Shown here one piece after another: positions 8,255 through 17,660 of a stretch of DNA of 64,000 nucleotides (position 1 is its first letter; each line of letters begins with the position of its first letter). The position numbers and the translations under genes are program-made. Source of the DNA: an uncultured Lachnospiraceae bacterium (GTDB lineage Bacteria > Bacillota > Clostridia > Lachnospirales > Lachnospiraceae). The notes under the pieces are model-generated. The model did not search any database. It worked only from the letters and a program-made list of their open reading frames with translations, and was not told the DNA's origin. The stretch spans positions 1 to 64,000 of the forward strand of contig CAJUED010000017.1 of the NCBI GenBank assembly GCA_910585075.1, in the 5' to 3' direction.

Positions 8255-9691
8255 TTGTTTGTTTCTGTATTTTTCCTTGCTTTTTTGGGAGTTACCGGGC
8301 TCTTATTCTTTTTACTGCCTGTAAAGTGCAGACCTGCGGTTTTGCTTATTTCCAGTTATGTTTTTTGTGGATATGCAGATCTGCGGGCTTTGGCGGTTCT
8401 GATTCTGATTTCTTTTTGTACGTGGGCAACAGGGCGGCGAATAGAAAAGTCACAGGCTCGTGGGCGAATCCTGCAAAGCAAAATCCGGATGGTGGGATTA
8501 GTGGTGCTTTATGCCGCGATATTGTGCGGCTATAAATATCTGCCATACTTCTTGGAGCGTTTTGGTATAGGGCGGCAGGTACCGGATTGGGTGCTGGGGC
8601 AGCTGATTATGCCGATAGGGCTGTCATTTTATTTGTTCCAGGCGATTGGGTATCTGGTAGATGTTTATCAGGGTAAAAGCCGGGCGGAAAAAAGTTTTTT
8701 ACTGCTCAGCTGCCATTTGGCCTTTTTTCCCAAGCTGGTCAGCGGCCCTATTGAGAGAGAGCAGGATTTTCTGCCCCAGCTAAAAAGCATTGGTCAGGTA
8801 AAGGCCTGGGACAGAGGAAGGCTGTCGGTGGCATTTACTTACATGCTCTGGGGTTATTTTATGAAGATGGTGGTGGCGGACAGACTGGCGGTGACGGTAA
8901 ATCAGATTTTTGACTATCCGGATTTGTTTGACAGCCTTTGGCTTTTGGTGGGTATGCTTTTGTATACCATGCAGATTTACTGCGATTTTGCCGGGTATTC
9001 TTATATTGCAATCGGCTGTGCCAAAATTTTCGGCCTGAATCTGACGCAAAATTTTAAAGCTCCTTATTTGGCCGGTAGTATCTCGGATTTTTGGCGCAGG
9101 TGGCATGTCTCGCTGAGCACGTGGCTTCGGGATTACATTTATATTCCTCTGGGAGGAAACCGAAAAGGGATCGTAAGGAAATGTGTCAATACCATGGTGG
9201 TGTTCCTGGTGTGCGGAATGTGGCATGGCGTGGGCATTAATTTTATCCTGTGGGGACTGCTTCACGGTCTATATTCCGTTATTGAGACTCTTTCGCGGAA
9301 AATGGGATGGAAGGTAAAAGGAGGGCAAGTGATTACCTTTCTTTCGGTAGCCTTTGCATGGATTTTCTTCCGGGCAAGCAGCGCCGGGGCGGCTTTTGTG
9401 TATGTGGGAAGGATGTTTACGGCCGGCATCCACCCCGGGAGCTGGCGGGAGTCAGTAGAAATGCTGGGGCTGAACGCGGTGGAGATGGCGGTGATTCTGG
9501 CCGGACTTTTGGTAATTGGCATGGTGGATTATCTTTGTAATAAGAAAAAACTCCATTTGCCGGTGCTCATTCAATACAGGCCAAGCGCTGCCAGATATTT
9601 TGTATTTTATCTGCTGATTATTGCGATTTTTGTTTTCGGGATGTACGGGCCGGGGTATCATGCGGAGCAGTTTATTTATATGCAGTTTTAA
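8255..9691 (+). CDS. MBOAT family O-acyltransferase (AlgI/DltB-like)
   Basis: 478 residues from a TTG at 8255, chosen because GGAGGGG (8242-8248) is correctly spaced and the protein then begins with a membrane helix, as MBOAT proteins do; longer starts at 8177 or 8231 lack a ribosome site. About ten membrane helices. The family signature is clear: SDFWRRWHVSLSTWLRDY, IYIPLGG, and GMWHG followed by FILWGLLHG, which contains the catalytic histidine. Such enzymes pass acyl groups, usually acetyl, across the membrane to an SGNH partner that modifies a surface polymer. The next gene is that kind of partner. Confidence 0.93.
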   Translation: MFVSVFFLAFLGVTGLLFFLLPVKCRPAVLLISSYVFCGYADLRALAVLILISFCTWATGRRIEKSQARGRILQSKIRMVGLVVLYAAILCGYKYLPYFLERFGIGRQVPDWVLGQLIMPIGLSFYLFQAIGYLVDVYQGKSRAEKSFLLLSCHLAFFPKLVSGPIEREQDFLPQLKSIGQVKAWDRGRLSVAFTYMLWGYFMKMVVADRLAVTVNQIFDYPDLFDSLWLLVGMLLYTMQIYCDFAGYSYIAIGCAKIFGLNLTQNFKAPYLAGSISDFWRRWHVSLSTWLRDYIYIPLGGNRKGIVRKCVNTMVVFLVCGMWHGVGINFILWGLLHGLYSVIETLSRKMGWKVKGGQVITFLSVAFAWIFFRASSAGAAFVYVGRMFTAGIHPGSWRESVEMLGLNAVEMAVILAGLLVIGMVDYLCNKKKLHLPVLIQYRPSAARYFVFYLLIIAIFVFGMYGPGYHAEQFIYMQF

Positions 9692-9748
9692 TTGCCAGGA
9701 TTTGTGCCGAAGCTCCAAGCTGTGGGTGGCTGGGTGTATGCGGGCGTA

Positions 9749-9843
9749 GGTTGAAAAACAGGAATGAATTTTTGGAGATTTTTCAACCACAAATTTGCGT
9801 TGACACCCTAAGCTGCGGGCGGTTGGCAGTATGAGGAATTAGA
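9749..9843 (+). promoter_or_regulatory. Structured leader element, copy 1
   Basis: GGTTGAAAAA (9749-9758) pairs perfectly with TTTTTCAACC (9779-9788), enclosing an inner stem CAGGAAT/ATTTTTG (9759-9765/9768-9774). It is followed by ACAAATTTG, TGACACCC, TGCGGG and then the start codon of the SGNH gene. The same arrangement, with compensating base changes, occurs at 43746-43842 before a glycosyltransferase gene. Probably a cis-acting RNA or a shared control element. Confidence 0.6.
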
Positions 9844-10866
9844 ATGAAAAAGAATTTAACACGAATTGGATTTGTTGTACTTTTGCTGGGAACGCTTTTC
9901 CTGATTACCAGTGTTCTGCGGGTGAAATCCGAACATGGCGTGAATCAAAAAGCGGGGCTTTACCTGCAGCCCAGGGATTCAATAGATGTGGCAATGATGG
10001 GAACAAGCCATATTCATTGTGGTGTCAATACAGGGTTGCTGTGGGAAAACTACGGTATAGCGGCTTATGATTACAGCGGGGCGGAGCAGCCCTTATGGAT
10101 GACCTATTACTATTTGAAGGAACTGTACAAATACCAGAATCCTCAGGTGATTGTGCTGGATATGTATGCCCCGGCCGCGTTTAAGGAAGACTATCAGTAT
10201 GACTTTATTGCGGAAAATATATATGGCATGCGGTTTTCTCTGAATAAAATGCAAATGCTTGCGGTAAGTGTGGAACCGGCAAAACTGCATCAGTATTTTC
10301 CTTCTTTTGCAGTTTACCACAGCAGATATGACGACCTTGAGAAAGAAGATTTTGAAACCTTTCCGTGGGATTATGAAGATATGGAAGCCTTTAAAGGTTA
10401 CACGCCTTACTGGAAACGGGAACCCCAGCAGCGGACTGAGATTTCGGAGGACGGAAATGACGGGCTTACCCCTAAATCGGAAAAATATTTAAAAAAGATA
10501 ATCGACCTTACCAAAAAGAAGGGGAGCGATTTGGTGCTGATTGTGGCGCCTTATATGATTACCCCGGAGGAGCAGCGGACCTACAACAGGATTACGGAGA
10601 TTGCGGCGGAAAATGGGTTGATTTTTATCAATTACAATGAGTATTTTGGAGAAATAGGACTGGATGCGGAGACGGATTTTAATGATGGCTCCCACTTAAA
10701 TTATTGGGGAAGCTGCAAATTCACGGAATATCTGGGCGCCTTCTTAGACTCCTACGACACAGTCCCCGACAGGCGAGGACAAGAGGGATATGAATCCTGG
10801 GACAAAAATGTGGAAATAATAAAGCAGGAACTGCAAACCCATGAAGACGCCACCTCTGAAAAATAA
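9844..10866 (+). CDS. SGNH hydrolase-like partner of the MBOAT acyltransferase
   Basis: 340 residues. An N-terminal membrane anchor (about 8-25) is followed by an extracellular domain. The catalytic-serine block reads MMGTSHIHCG near residue 52 and the His block reads DFNDGSHLNYWG near residue 290, the D-x-x-H layout of DltD/AlgJ/AlgX-like enzymes. It likely takes acyl groups delivered by the upstream MBOAT protein and places them on a wall or capsule polymer. It lies about 150 bases after the MBOAT gene, with the structured leader in between. The acceptor polymer is unknown. Confidence 0.8.
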   Translation: MKKNLTRIGFVVLLLGTLFLITSVLRVKSEHGVNQKAGLYLQPRDSIDVAMMGTSHIHCGVNTGLLWENYGIAAYDYSGAEQPLWMTYYYLKELYKYQNPQVIVLDMYAPAAFKEDYQYDFIAENIYGMRFSLNKMQMLAVSVEPAKLHQYFPSFAVYHSRYDDLEKEDFETFPWDYEDMEAFKGYTPYWKREPQQRTEISEDGNDGLTPKSEKYLKKIIDLTKKKGSDLVLIVAPYMITPEEQRTYNRITEIAAENGLIFINYNEYFGEIGLDAETDFNDGSHLNYWGSCKFTEYLGAFLDSYDTVPDRRGQEGYESWDKNVEIIKQELQTHEDATSEK

Positions 10867-10907
10867 CCCCTCAAGAGCACAATTTTAAAAGGCATATGAG
10901 GAGAAGG

Positions 10908-10936
10908 TTGTTTTTTCAGGGTATATAATTTATAAT
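10908..10936 (+). promoter_or_regulatory. Promoter of the CotH-VTC-DUF4956 genes
   Basis: TTGTTT (10908-10913), a 17-base spacer, and a perfect TATAAT (10931-10936). Located between the SGNH gene and the CotH gene. Confidence 0.6.
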
Positions 10937-11031
10937 GTACGGGATGGCAATGAGCAGTGCCAAACTATAAGATGGAAAACTGCCTGTTTACAGGCACAAA
11001 AGCAAATGGAAGGGGAAGGCGTCACAAGTGT

Positions 11032-12909
11032 ATGCAGGGCAGAGCAAGTTTCGGGAACAAAATACGCATATTTATGTCCGTCTCTGCCTGCCTGATGCTG
11101 GTGGTGCTTTTAGCAGGTTCCTATATGCGGACAGACCACGAGAAAGAGATAATGGACGGTCTGTTTCTGGAATACAATCTGAATGGAGAAAGTATAAGGA
11201 TTTCACTGTGGGAGGATGAGGAGGCGGAAATATACTATGCTTTTCTGCCATCCTTTTTTGCGGAAAAAAGCAGGGAGTTTTTGCTTCGGTACGAAGATGG
11301 CAGAGGCACTCTTAAAATAGACGGCACAGTTTATAAAGACGGCGCCCTTTTTACGGAAACGGGCAGGGAGGAAATCCACAGGCTGGAGCTCCTTGGCCCT
11401 TTTGGCATTTCTTATATGGATAAAGAGCTTAAAGTGCTTGTCTCGGAGAATGTCCCTGCGCTTTTCTTTACGGCGCAGGCGCAGGAGGATTTACTTAGCC
11501 TTAAAGAATTTGCCGGGAAGAAATACATTGAAACCGGTAGTCTTACGATGGTGGATGAAACCGGCAGTATTGTCTGTAAAGAGTCCCTGGAGAAGTTTAA
11601 GCTGCGGGGAAATCTGACCGCCACCCTGGATAAAAAGCCTTTTACCTTTTCTTTCAAGGCGCCTATTGGGCTGTGCGGCATGAAGCCGGGCATAAAGTGG
11701 AATCTGCTGGCAAATGCCACGGACGGTTCTTACCTGAGAAATATGCTGGTGCTAAATCTTGCAAATGAGAGTATATCGGCTTATGAGCCGGACGGGGCTT
11801 TTGTTGAGGTCTATTTAAACGGCGGTTATCAGGGGCTTTATCTTTTGACGGAGGCGGTGGAAATTGGGGAAAACCGTCTTGAAATTGACGAGGATGAGAG
11901 CTGGTTTTTGGAAATGGAGCTGGACTTCAGGCTCGAGGAGGATACCCCTTTTGTGGTGACGGATAAGGGGCAGATTTTTGCAATCCATACCCGGACGGGG
12001 TTTGCCACGCAGGAGGAAAAGGAAAAGATTCTTTACAGGCTGAATGATATAGAAAGCGCCCTGGATGGGAAGGACGGGGTCAGCTTGTTAAGCGGGAAAC
12101 CCTTAGGGGAATTGATTGATTTGGAATCCTGGGCGGAGGCTTTTCTGATACAGGAGATATCAGGTGACCATGATACGGGAATTGCCAGTCAGTTTGCATA
12201 TGCGCCTGAGAAGGAAAATTCGCTTTTGTACGCCGGTCCGGTGTGGGATTTTGACGGAGCTATGGGAAACGTGAATACGGCCATGTTTCAAAATCCTGAG
12301 GCGCTTACCGCTTCCATAGAGCAGACAAGGCCGCCTGGCAATGCCAATCAGAACCGCTGGTTTGCCGCTCTGTACCGGAATAAGGAGTTCAGGCAGAGGG
12401 TGGAAGAAAAATATCAAACTGTTTTTCGGGAAAATCTGGAGAAAATACTGACAGGTAGAATAGAAAGCTATGAGGATGAAATATACCGCAGCGCCGTTTT
12501 GGACGGGCTTAGATGGCATGAAAAGCGACTGGGCTGGATGTTTGTACTGCCAGAGGATCTTGAAGTTCCGGATGAACCGGGATATGAAGATTATGTGCAG
12601 CTTAAGAGTCACGTCCTGATGGTAAGGGATTTTTTATCCCAAAAGAAAGAATTCCTTGACAAGCTGTGGGTGGAGCAGGTGGATTTTTGCATTGTGGAAG
12701 TGCGAAATGACTTTCCGGAGTTGAATCAGGATTACAATCAGACTCTTTACTACTGGGTGGAGAGGGGAGAGGCGCTTAAGGGCCTTCCTGCATTTACCTC
12801 TAAGAACGGGAGTATTTACGGATATGTAGACAGTAAAACAGGGGAGAAAGTTTGTGACGGTACTGTCATATGGGAGGATTGTGTGATTGAAGGGGTTTTA
12901 AATGAATAG
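11032..12909 (+). CDS. CotH kinase family protein
   Basis: 625 residues from the ATG at 11032, chosen because a purine-rich site (AAGGGGAAGG) precedes it and the membrane anchor (residues about 11-27) then sits near the N-terminus; starts at 10957 or 10972 would add an unsupported basic leader. The CotH domain is clear: KPFTFSFKAP, NATDGSYLRNMLVLNL, EVYLNGGYQGLYLLTEAVEI and the acidic GPVWDFDGAMGN, whose aspartates bind metal in CotH kinases. CotH proteins phosphorylate other proteins, in spores or at the surface. It stands with a VTC protein and a DUF4956 protein, a recurrent trio in bacteria whose joint role is not established. Confidence 0.9.
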   Translation: MQGRASFGNKIRIFMSVSACLMLVVLLAGSYMRTDHEKEIMDGLFLEYNLNGESIRISLWEDEEAEIYYAFLPSFFAEKSREFLLRYEDGRGTLKIDGTVYKDGALFTETGREEIHRLELLGPFGISYMDKELKVLVSENVPALFFTAQAQEDLLSLKEFAGKKYIETGSLTMVDETGSIVCKESLEKFKLRGNLTATLDKKPFTFSFKAPIGLCGMKPGIKWNLLANATDGSYLRNMLVLNLANESISAYEPDGAFVEVYLNGGYQGLYLLTEAVEIGENRLEIDEDESWFLEMELDFRLEEDTPFVVTDKGQIFAIHTRTGFATQEEKEKILYRLNDIESALDGKDGVSLLSGKPLGELIDLESWAEAFLIQEISGDHDTGIASQFAYAPEKENSLLYAGPVWDFDGAMGNVNTAMFQNPEALTASIEQTRPPGNANQNRWFAALYRNKEFRQRVEEKYQTVFRENLEKILTGRIESYEDEIYRSAVLDGLRWHEKRLGWMFVLPEDLEVPDEPGYEDYVQLKSHVLMVRDFLSQKKEFLDKLWVEQVDFCIVEVRNDFPELNQDYNQTLYYWVERGEALKGLPAFTSKNGSIYGYVDSKTGEKVCDGTVIWEDCVIEGVLNE

Positions 12910-13029
12910 CCTGGAAAAGGAAGACGAAAAATAAACTGGCATAAAAGAAGCCGACAGCCGGCTTTAAAGCAGGTCAATTCAGGCCGGGGATTTTAATCGA
13001 CGGCTGCCTGTGGTATGGAGGATTGGGCT

Positions 13030-13725
13030 TTGGAAGAAATACATTACAGACACGAATATAAATATCCTTTAACGCATGGACAAATACTGATAGAAAGTGC
13101 TAAAATAAGTGCAGTTGCCCAGAAGGACGCTCATGTGGGCGAGGATGGCTTTTATAACATCAGAAGTCTTTACTTTGATGATTATGACGACAGCTGCTAC
13201 ATGGATAATGAAAATGGTGTGGATAACCGGGAAAAATACCGGATACGCATTTATAATCACAATGCGCAAAGAATCACTTTAGAGTTAAAGCAAAAAATCC
13301 GGGGAAAGACCAGCAAACGCAGCTGCCCGCTTACTTTGGACCAGTGCAGGAAGCTTATGAAGGGCCTTATACCGGATGATATCAGGCCGGATCAGCAGGT
13401 ACTGCATAAACTGGCTTACCTGATGGGTGTGCGGCTGATGCGGCCGGTGGTCATTGTGGATTATGACAGGGTTCCCTACATATACAGAGTAAATGATGCA
13501 AATGTGCGGGTTACCTTTGACAGCAATATTACATCGGTAAGTGATGTGGGAGCATTTCTGGATGAAAAGATTTACGGGAGAGGAGTTCTCGGGGTAGGAC
13601 ATGCGCTGATGGAAGTGAAGTTTGACAGCTTTCTTCCGGATGAGATTTACAGCCTTTTGCAGCTGGACGGACTTACCGCCAGTACTTTTTCCAAATATTA
13701 TCTGTGCAGAAAATTCAAAGTGTAA
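13030..13725 (+). CDS. VTC domain-containing polyphosphate polymerase-like protein
   Basis: 231 residues. The TTG at 13030 is preferred over the ATG at 13015 because GGAGG lies inside the longer reading and is correctly spaced for the TTG; the protein then begins EEIHYRHEYKY, the normal start of the domain. VTC tunnel residues are visible: RHEYKY, SLYFDDYDDSCY, REKYRIRIYN, LELKQKIRGKTSK, and ALMEVKFD near the end. In yeast the domain makes polyphosphate from ATP; bacterial stand-alone forms are less well known. Encoded between CotH kinase and DUF4956, with which it probably acts. Confidence 0.9.
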   Translation: MEEIHYRHEYKYPLTHGQILIESAKISAVAQKDAHVGEDGFYNIRSLYFDDYDDSCYMDNENGVDNREKYRIRIYNHNAQRITLELKQKIRGKTSKRSCPLTLDQCRKLMKGLIPDDIRPDQQVLHKLAYLMGVRLMRPVVIVDYDRVPYIYRVNDANVRVTFDSNITSVSDVGAFLDEKIYGRGVLGVGHALMEVKFDSFLPDEIYSLLQLDGLTASTFSKYYLCRKFKV

Positions 13726-13824
13726 AATATCTGTGGAAATGATTTTTTGGTCATGCTTCAAACGCAGCAGTTACAAGGATACGAAATAAACTTATAGGTT
13801 CATTGACGGAAACGGAGGATAAAA

Positions 13825-14499
13825 ATGGGTTTTTCAGACATATTTAAAAGAGATTTTCTTGCATCTTATACCACGGAGGGGGTCAGTGTGGCCCATATAA
13901 CCGGGGTGCTTTTGATTACGGCGGCAATTGCCTGTTATATTTTTATTGTATACAGGCTTATCACCAAAAAAACTTTTTACTCTAAGAATTTTAACATTTC
14001 CCTTGCGGCAATCTCGGTGATTACGGCGGGAATTATCCTGGCAGTCCAGTCCAGCATTGTTATTTCACTGGGTATGGTGGGTGCCCTTTCCATCGTTCGT
14101 TTTCGTACGGCGATTAAAGAGCCTATGGATTTATGCTTTTTGTTCTGGTCTATTGCGGTGGGAATCTGCTGTGGTGCGCATATGACAGAGATTGCCATGG
14201 TGCTCTCACTGGTGCTTACGGTGCTTGTTCTGATTCTGGACAGACTGCCGGTAGGGCGTGCGCCTATGATTCTGGTGGCAAACCTGCAGGATTTGGGGAA
14301 GGAGCCGGCCCTTATGGAAAAGATTGGGGAGTTCTGTAAGTACCACAGGGTGAAATCCAGAAATGTTGCGTCGGGCAGATGCAATCTTATCATAGAGGTA
14401 AGGGCTTCTAAGGAATATGAGATGATGCAGGCGGTGGAAAAGCTGGAAGGCGTGGAGAGCGTTTCGCTGGTGTCTCATGATGGAGAGGTTGCTTTTTAA
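13825..14499 (+). CDS. DUF4956 membrane protein
   Basis: 224 residues. Three to four membrane helices lie between about 20 and 145, with the well-conserved loop VGALSIVRFRTAIKEPMDL, the hallmark of DUF4956. The soluble C-terminal part (about 150-224) looks like a small alpha-beta domain. The family regularly neighbours VTC and CotH genes and is assumed to act with the VTC protein at the membrane; the molecular role is unknown. About 100 bases after the VTC gene, preceded by GGAGG. Confidence 0.9.
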   Translation: MGFSDIFKRDFLASYTTEGVSVAHITGVLLITAAIACYIFIVYRLITKKTFYSKNFNISLAAISVITAGIILAVQSSIVISLGMVGALSIVRFRTAIKEPMDLCFLFWSIAVGICCGAHMTEIAMVLSLVLTVLVLILDRLPVGRAPMILVANLQDLGKEPALMEKIGEFCKYHRVKSRNVASGRCNLIIEVRASKEYEMMQAVEKLEGVESVSLVSHDGEVAF

Positions 14500-14766
14500 A
14501 TTAAGATAGTGGAAAATGTCTGCGCTGACCATACTATAAGAGCAGCGACTGTTACGGTTACTTTTGCGCTGGGAAAGGCGACATACTTGACGATACCGGA
14601 AATCAATGCTAGTATGGGAAATGCAGGCTTAAGAGCGCCGAGTAAAGGGCCTCTGAAAAGCAGTTTGATTAAAATCAGATAACAAATCGAAAAATCAAAG
14701 ATTTTCAATTAACAAATTTGTGCGGAAGTATGTGGGATTAAATTACGCATTATAAAGGAGGCAGAA
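14500..14766. other. 267-base intergenic stretch before the radical SAM gene
   Basis: No supported gene. A TTG-started minus-strand frame (14496-14708) would encode a hydrophobic 70-residue peptide, but it has no ribosome site. Near 14690-14725 lies an A+T-rich stretch (AGATTTTCAATTAACAAATT) resembling part of the structured leaders at 9749 and 43746. GGAGG precedes the next gene. Confidence 0.4.
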
Positions 14767-15747
14767 ATGTCAGTTAAGTATCATAATTTTGGCGGTGCGC
14801 TGGGGTGGAACCTGCAGAAGCGGTTTCCTAAATTATCGTCAGAGAGCTATTTGAAATTGCAGTTTCTTACCAGAAATAAATTGCAGGAAAAATATATTGA
14901 GTATTTTCTTCAGGGGGATGAGCCGCCTATGCCCTTGGTGGTGAATCTGGAAACCATCAACCGTTGCAACAGTACCTGCTCTTTCTGTACGGCCAATAAG
15001 AATGCGGAGAAGCGTCCTTACAAGCGGATGGACGAGAAGCTTTTTTACAGTATTATTGACCAGCTGCGGGACTGGGGGTACAAAGGGCACCTGACTCTTT
15101 ACGGAAATAATGAGCCCCTTTTAGATACCCGGGCGCTGGAGTTTCACAAGTATTGCAGAGAGCAGCTTCCGGACTGTTTTATTTTCCTCTCCACCAATGG
15201 TCTTTTGCTTACGGTGGACAAGGTTAAGGAATTTATGCCTTATCTGAATCAGCTGATTATCAACAATTATTGCAGGGATATGAAGCTGTACGACAATATA
15301 AAGGAAATTTATGATTACGCAAGGACACATGAGGAAGAATTTAAGGATCTGGAACTGCTGATTCAGATGCGTTATATGGACGCGGTGCTCACCAACCGGG
15401 CAGGAAGCGCTCCTAACAAGCAGAATGACCAGAAGGTGATCAAGGAAACCTGTCTGATGCCTTATACGGATATGTTTATCTTCCCGGACGGAAGGATGGG
15501 AATTTGCTGCTGTGATAACTTTGAGGTGACCACTCTGGCAGACTTGAACGTAACGCCTTTAAAGGAAGCCTGGAACAGTGAAGAATATAAGAAAATCCGC
15601 CAGGCCATTCGAACAGGGCGCGGCGATTACAGCTTCTGCAAGTATTGCGACTTTATTGATGCGGGACTGCGTATGGATGTGGTGGATGACACCTTGAAAA
15701 ACAGGGCGGCCAACCATGGAGCAAGGCAGTCGTTGTTCAGAAAATAA
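14767..15747 (+). CDS. Radical SAM/SPASM domain protein
   Basis: 326 residues. The radical SAM cluster motif CNSTCSFC lies near residue 67-74, in the usual VNLETINRCN context. The C-terminal part carries further cysteines: CLMPYTDMF, GICCCDNF and CKYCDF, typical of a SPASM auxiliary-cluster domain. Such proteins modify peptides or sugars, or act in cofactor synthesis; the substrate cannot be told. No small precursor peptide gene is obvious beside it. GGAGG precedes the ATG and a strong terminator follows. Confidence 0.85.
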   Translation: MSVKYHNFGGALGWNLQKRFPKLSSESYLKLQFLTRNKLQEKYIEYFLQGDEPPMPLVVNLETINRCNSTCSFCTANKNAEKRPYKRMDEKLFYSIIDQLRDWGYKGHLTLYGNNEPLLDTRALEFHKYCREQLPDCFIFLSTNGLLLTVDKVKEFMPYLNQLIINNYCRDMKLYDNIKEIYDYARTHEEEFKDLELLIQMRYMDAVLTNRAGSAPNKQNDQKVIKETCLMPYTDMFIFPDGRMGICCCDNFEVTTLADLNVTPLKEAWNSEEYKKIRQAIRTGRGDYSFCKYCDFIDAGLRMDVVDDTLKNRAANHGARQSLFRK

Positions 15748-15767
15748 AAAATATGGCAAATAAAAAG

Positions 15768-15808
15768 CCGATTGATTCCGTTATGGAGGAATCAATCGGT
15801 AATTTTTT
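15768..15808 (+). terminator. Strong terminator after the radical SAM gene
   Basis: Perfect 12-base arms CCGATTGATTCC (15768-15779) and GGAATCAATCGG (15788-15799), then TAA and six T. Confidence 0.85.
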
Positions 15809-15947
15809 GTAATATGATTTCTTACTTTGCTGATAATGATTCGGTTTTATCACTATTAGCAAAGCCCTAAGAGCGAAAGATTTGAAATTTGTTTACATTT
15901 TGTGGCGGAGTTTCTCTTGCCAAGGGAAAATTTTGCAAACCTGCGGC

Positions 15948-17522
15948 TTAATCTACCTCAGCCTCGTTTTTGGCTCCTTCTTCATGATATTCCTTTTCCG
16001 TATTGACATTCCAGATATTGGTTTTGTCCTTGGTGCCGCTTAAAATATTTTTAACGGCTTCAAAGGATGTAACCATTGAGTGATCAATATTGTTGTAGCG
16101 ATGCTGTCCGTTACGGCCCACACAGTAAAGATTTTCAATGGAGCTTAAGTATGCCACGAGAGTGTCAATTTCATCATAGGTGTCAAAGTAAGCGGGATAT
16201 GCTTTCTTTACTTTTTCCATATGGGTGTCCAGAACGCAGTCAGCGTTGTCAATCAGCCCAAGCCGAATCATTTCTTCCACGCCGACTTTGGAGAATTCCG
16301 CTTCCGTCATATTCCAGAACTTGTCCCCTTCGTTTACAAAGTATTCAAGGCCAATCCATACGGTATTTTTTAAATCCTTGATCATGTAGGGGGACCAGTT
16401 GTTGTAAATCTGGAAACGGCCCAGCTTTACATGCCTGTCCTGAACATATACCCAGCAGTCAGGAACAATGTTGCTGACGGTCTTGATATCCGTCTTGTTT
16501 ACCAGATTAATCTTAGGCACCAGCACACCCAGGGTCATGTAATCCCTGTAAGGAAGCCCTGCGGCAATCCGTGCGGGCTCGGAGGGCACGTCGTTCATAC
16601 CTGCAACCAAATCCTTTACAGGCATGGAGGAAATGAAATAATCGCCGAACATGGTGTATTCCTGGCCTCCCTTTTCATAGGTGAGGGAGGTGATGACGTT
16701 GTTTTTATTTTTGTTGAGTTTGGTGACTCTTGCATTTTTGATGATGGTACCGCCCAGGTCCTCTATTTCAGCGGCGGTAACATCCCATAACTGGCCGGGG
16801 CCAAGCTTGGGGTATTTAAATTCCTCAATCAGGGAAGTCTCTACTTTGCGGTTTTTCTTTTTTAATTTTTTTTCAACTACGTCTTTGACAATAGCCATAA
16901 TGGACAGGCCCTTGGTACGCTGGGCCCCCCAGGAAGCGTCAATCTCCCGGGGGTGGCGTCCCCAGAGATTTTCCGTGTAATCTTCAAAGAACATGGAATA
17001 GAGCTTGCGGCCATAGCGGTTGATGTAGAAATTTTCAAGGTTGTCCTCGGGCTTTTTGTGGAGCAGCGCCGCAAGATAGCTGAAACCAACCTGCATGGTG
17101 GTGATAAAACCAAAATCCTTTAATGTTTTCACAGTAAGGGAGATGGGATAATCGTAAAATTTGGTATCAAAATAAATCCGGGACACCCGGTGTCTGGTAA
17201 GCATAACCCTGTCTTCCTTTTCCGGGTCAGGACCTCCCTGATGCAGGGGCATAGGGCGGTTTAAAAGGATGTCGTCATAGGTAGGCGAGCCCTGCATGGG
17301 AAGCATCTTGTCCCACCAGGCGTTTACCTCCGGGATTTTGGAAAAAAAGCGGTGGCCGCCCATATCCATACGGTTTCCTTTATAGTTTACTGTTTTGGAG
17401 ATTCCGCCAAAACAGTCGCTTTCTTCAAATACCACAACTTCAATATCTTTTGATTTTGTCAGAAGCTCATAAGCTGCGGTCAGACCTGCGGGGCCTGCAC
17501 CTATGACAAGCGCTTTCTTCAT
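15948..17522 (-). CDS. FAD-dependent oxidoreductase (amine oxidase/UDP-galactopyranose mutase-like)
   Basis: 524 residues from the ATG at 17522, which directly opens the FAD-binding fold (KKALVIGAGPAGLTAAYEL) and has AGGAAAGGTGG upstream. The dinucleotide loop GAGPAG, an acidic ribose-binding VVVFEESD, and a second motif GGISKTV...DMGGHRFF are seen. The C-terminal NLYCVGRNGQHRYNNIDHSM is the FAD-contacting end typical of the protoporphyrinogen oxidase/UDP-galactopyranose mutase-like group found in polysaccharide loci. It may act on an NDP-sugar, but this is inference. It is transcribed divergently from the Gfo/Idh gene through paired promoters at 17661-17712. Confidence 0.85.
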   Translation of the reverse strand: MKKALVIGAGPAGLTAAYELLTKSKDIEVVVFEESDCFGGISKTVNYKGNRMDMGGHRFFSKIPEVNAWWDKMLPMQGSPTYDDILLNRPMPLHQGGPDPEKEDRVMLTRHRVSRIYFDTKFYDYPISLTVKTLKDFGFITTMQVGFSYLAALLHKKPEDNLENFYINRYGRKLYSMFFEDYTENLWGRHPREIDASWGAQRTKGLSIMAIVKDVVEKKLKKKNRKVETSLIEEFKYPKLGPGQLWDVTAAEIEDLGGTIIKNARVTKLNKNKNNVITSLTYEKGGQEYTMFGDYFISSMPVKDLVAGMNDVPSEPARIAAGLPYRDYMTLGVLVPKINLVNKTDIKTVSNIVPDCWVYVQDRHVKLGRFQIYNNWSPYMIKDLKNTVWIGLEYFVNEGDKFWNMTEAEFSKVGVEEMIRLGLIDNADCVLDTHMEKVKKAYPAYFDTYDEIDTLVAYLSSIENLYCVGRNGQHRYNNIDHSMVTSFEAVKNILSGTKDKTNIWNVNTEKEYHEEGAKNEAEVD

Positions 17523-17660
17523 GTTGCTGTATCCACCTTTCCTGTGCAGAATCATTATCTGCAATTACCGTATAATTATCATATATAGTACAAAAAAATT
17601 ATTGGACATGCAGTGCATCGGATGTATGGTAAGACGCACTAAGTCCGCAATTTTGAATCT

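Noticed and set aside
14496..14708. Hydrophobic 70-residue minus-strand frame after the DUF4956 gene
   Set aside because: TTG start without a ribosome site, and no recognisable family; treated as intergenic.
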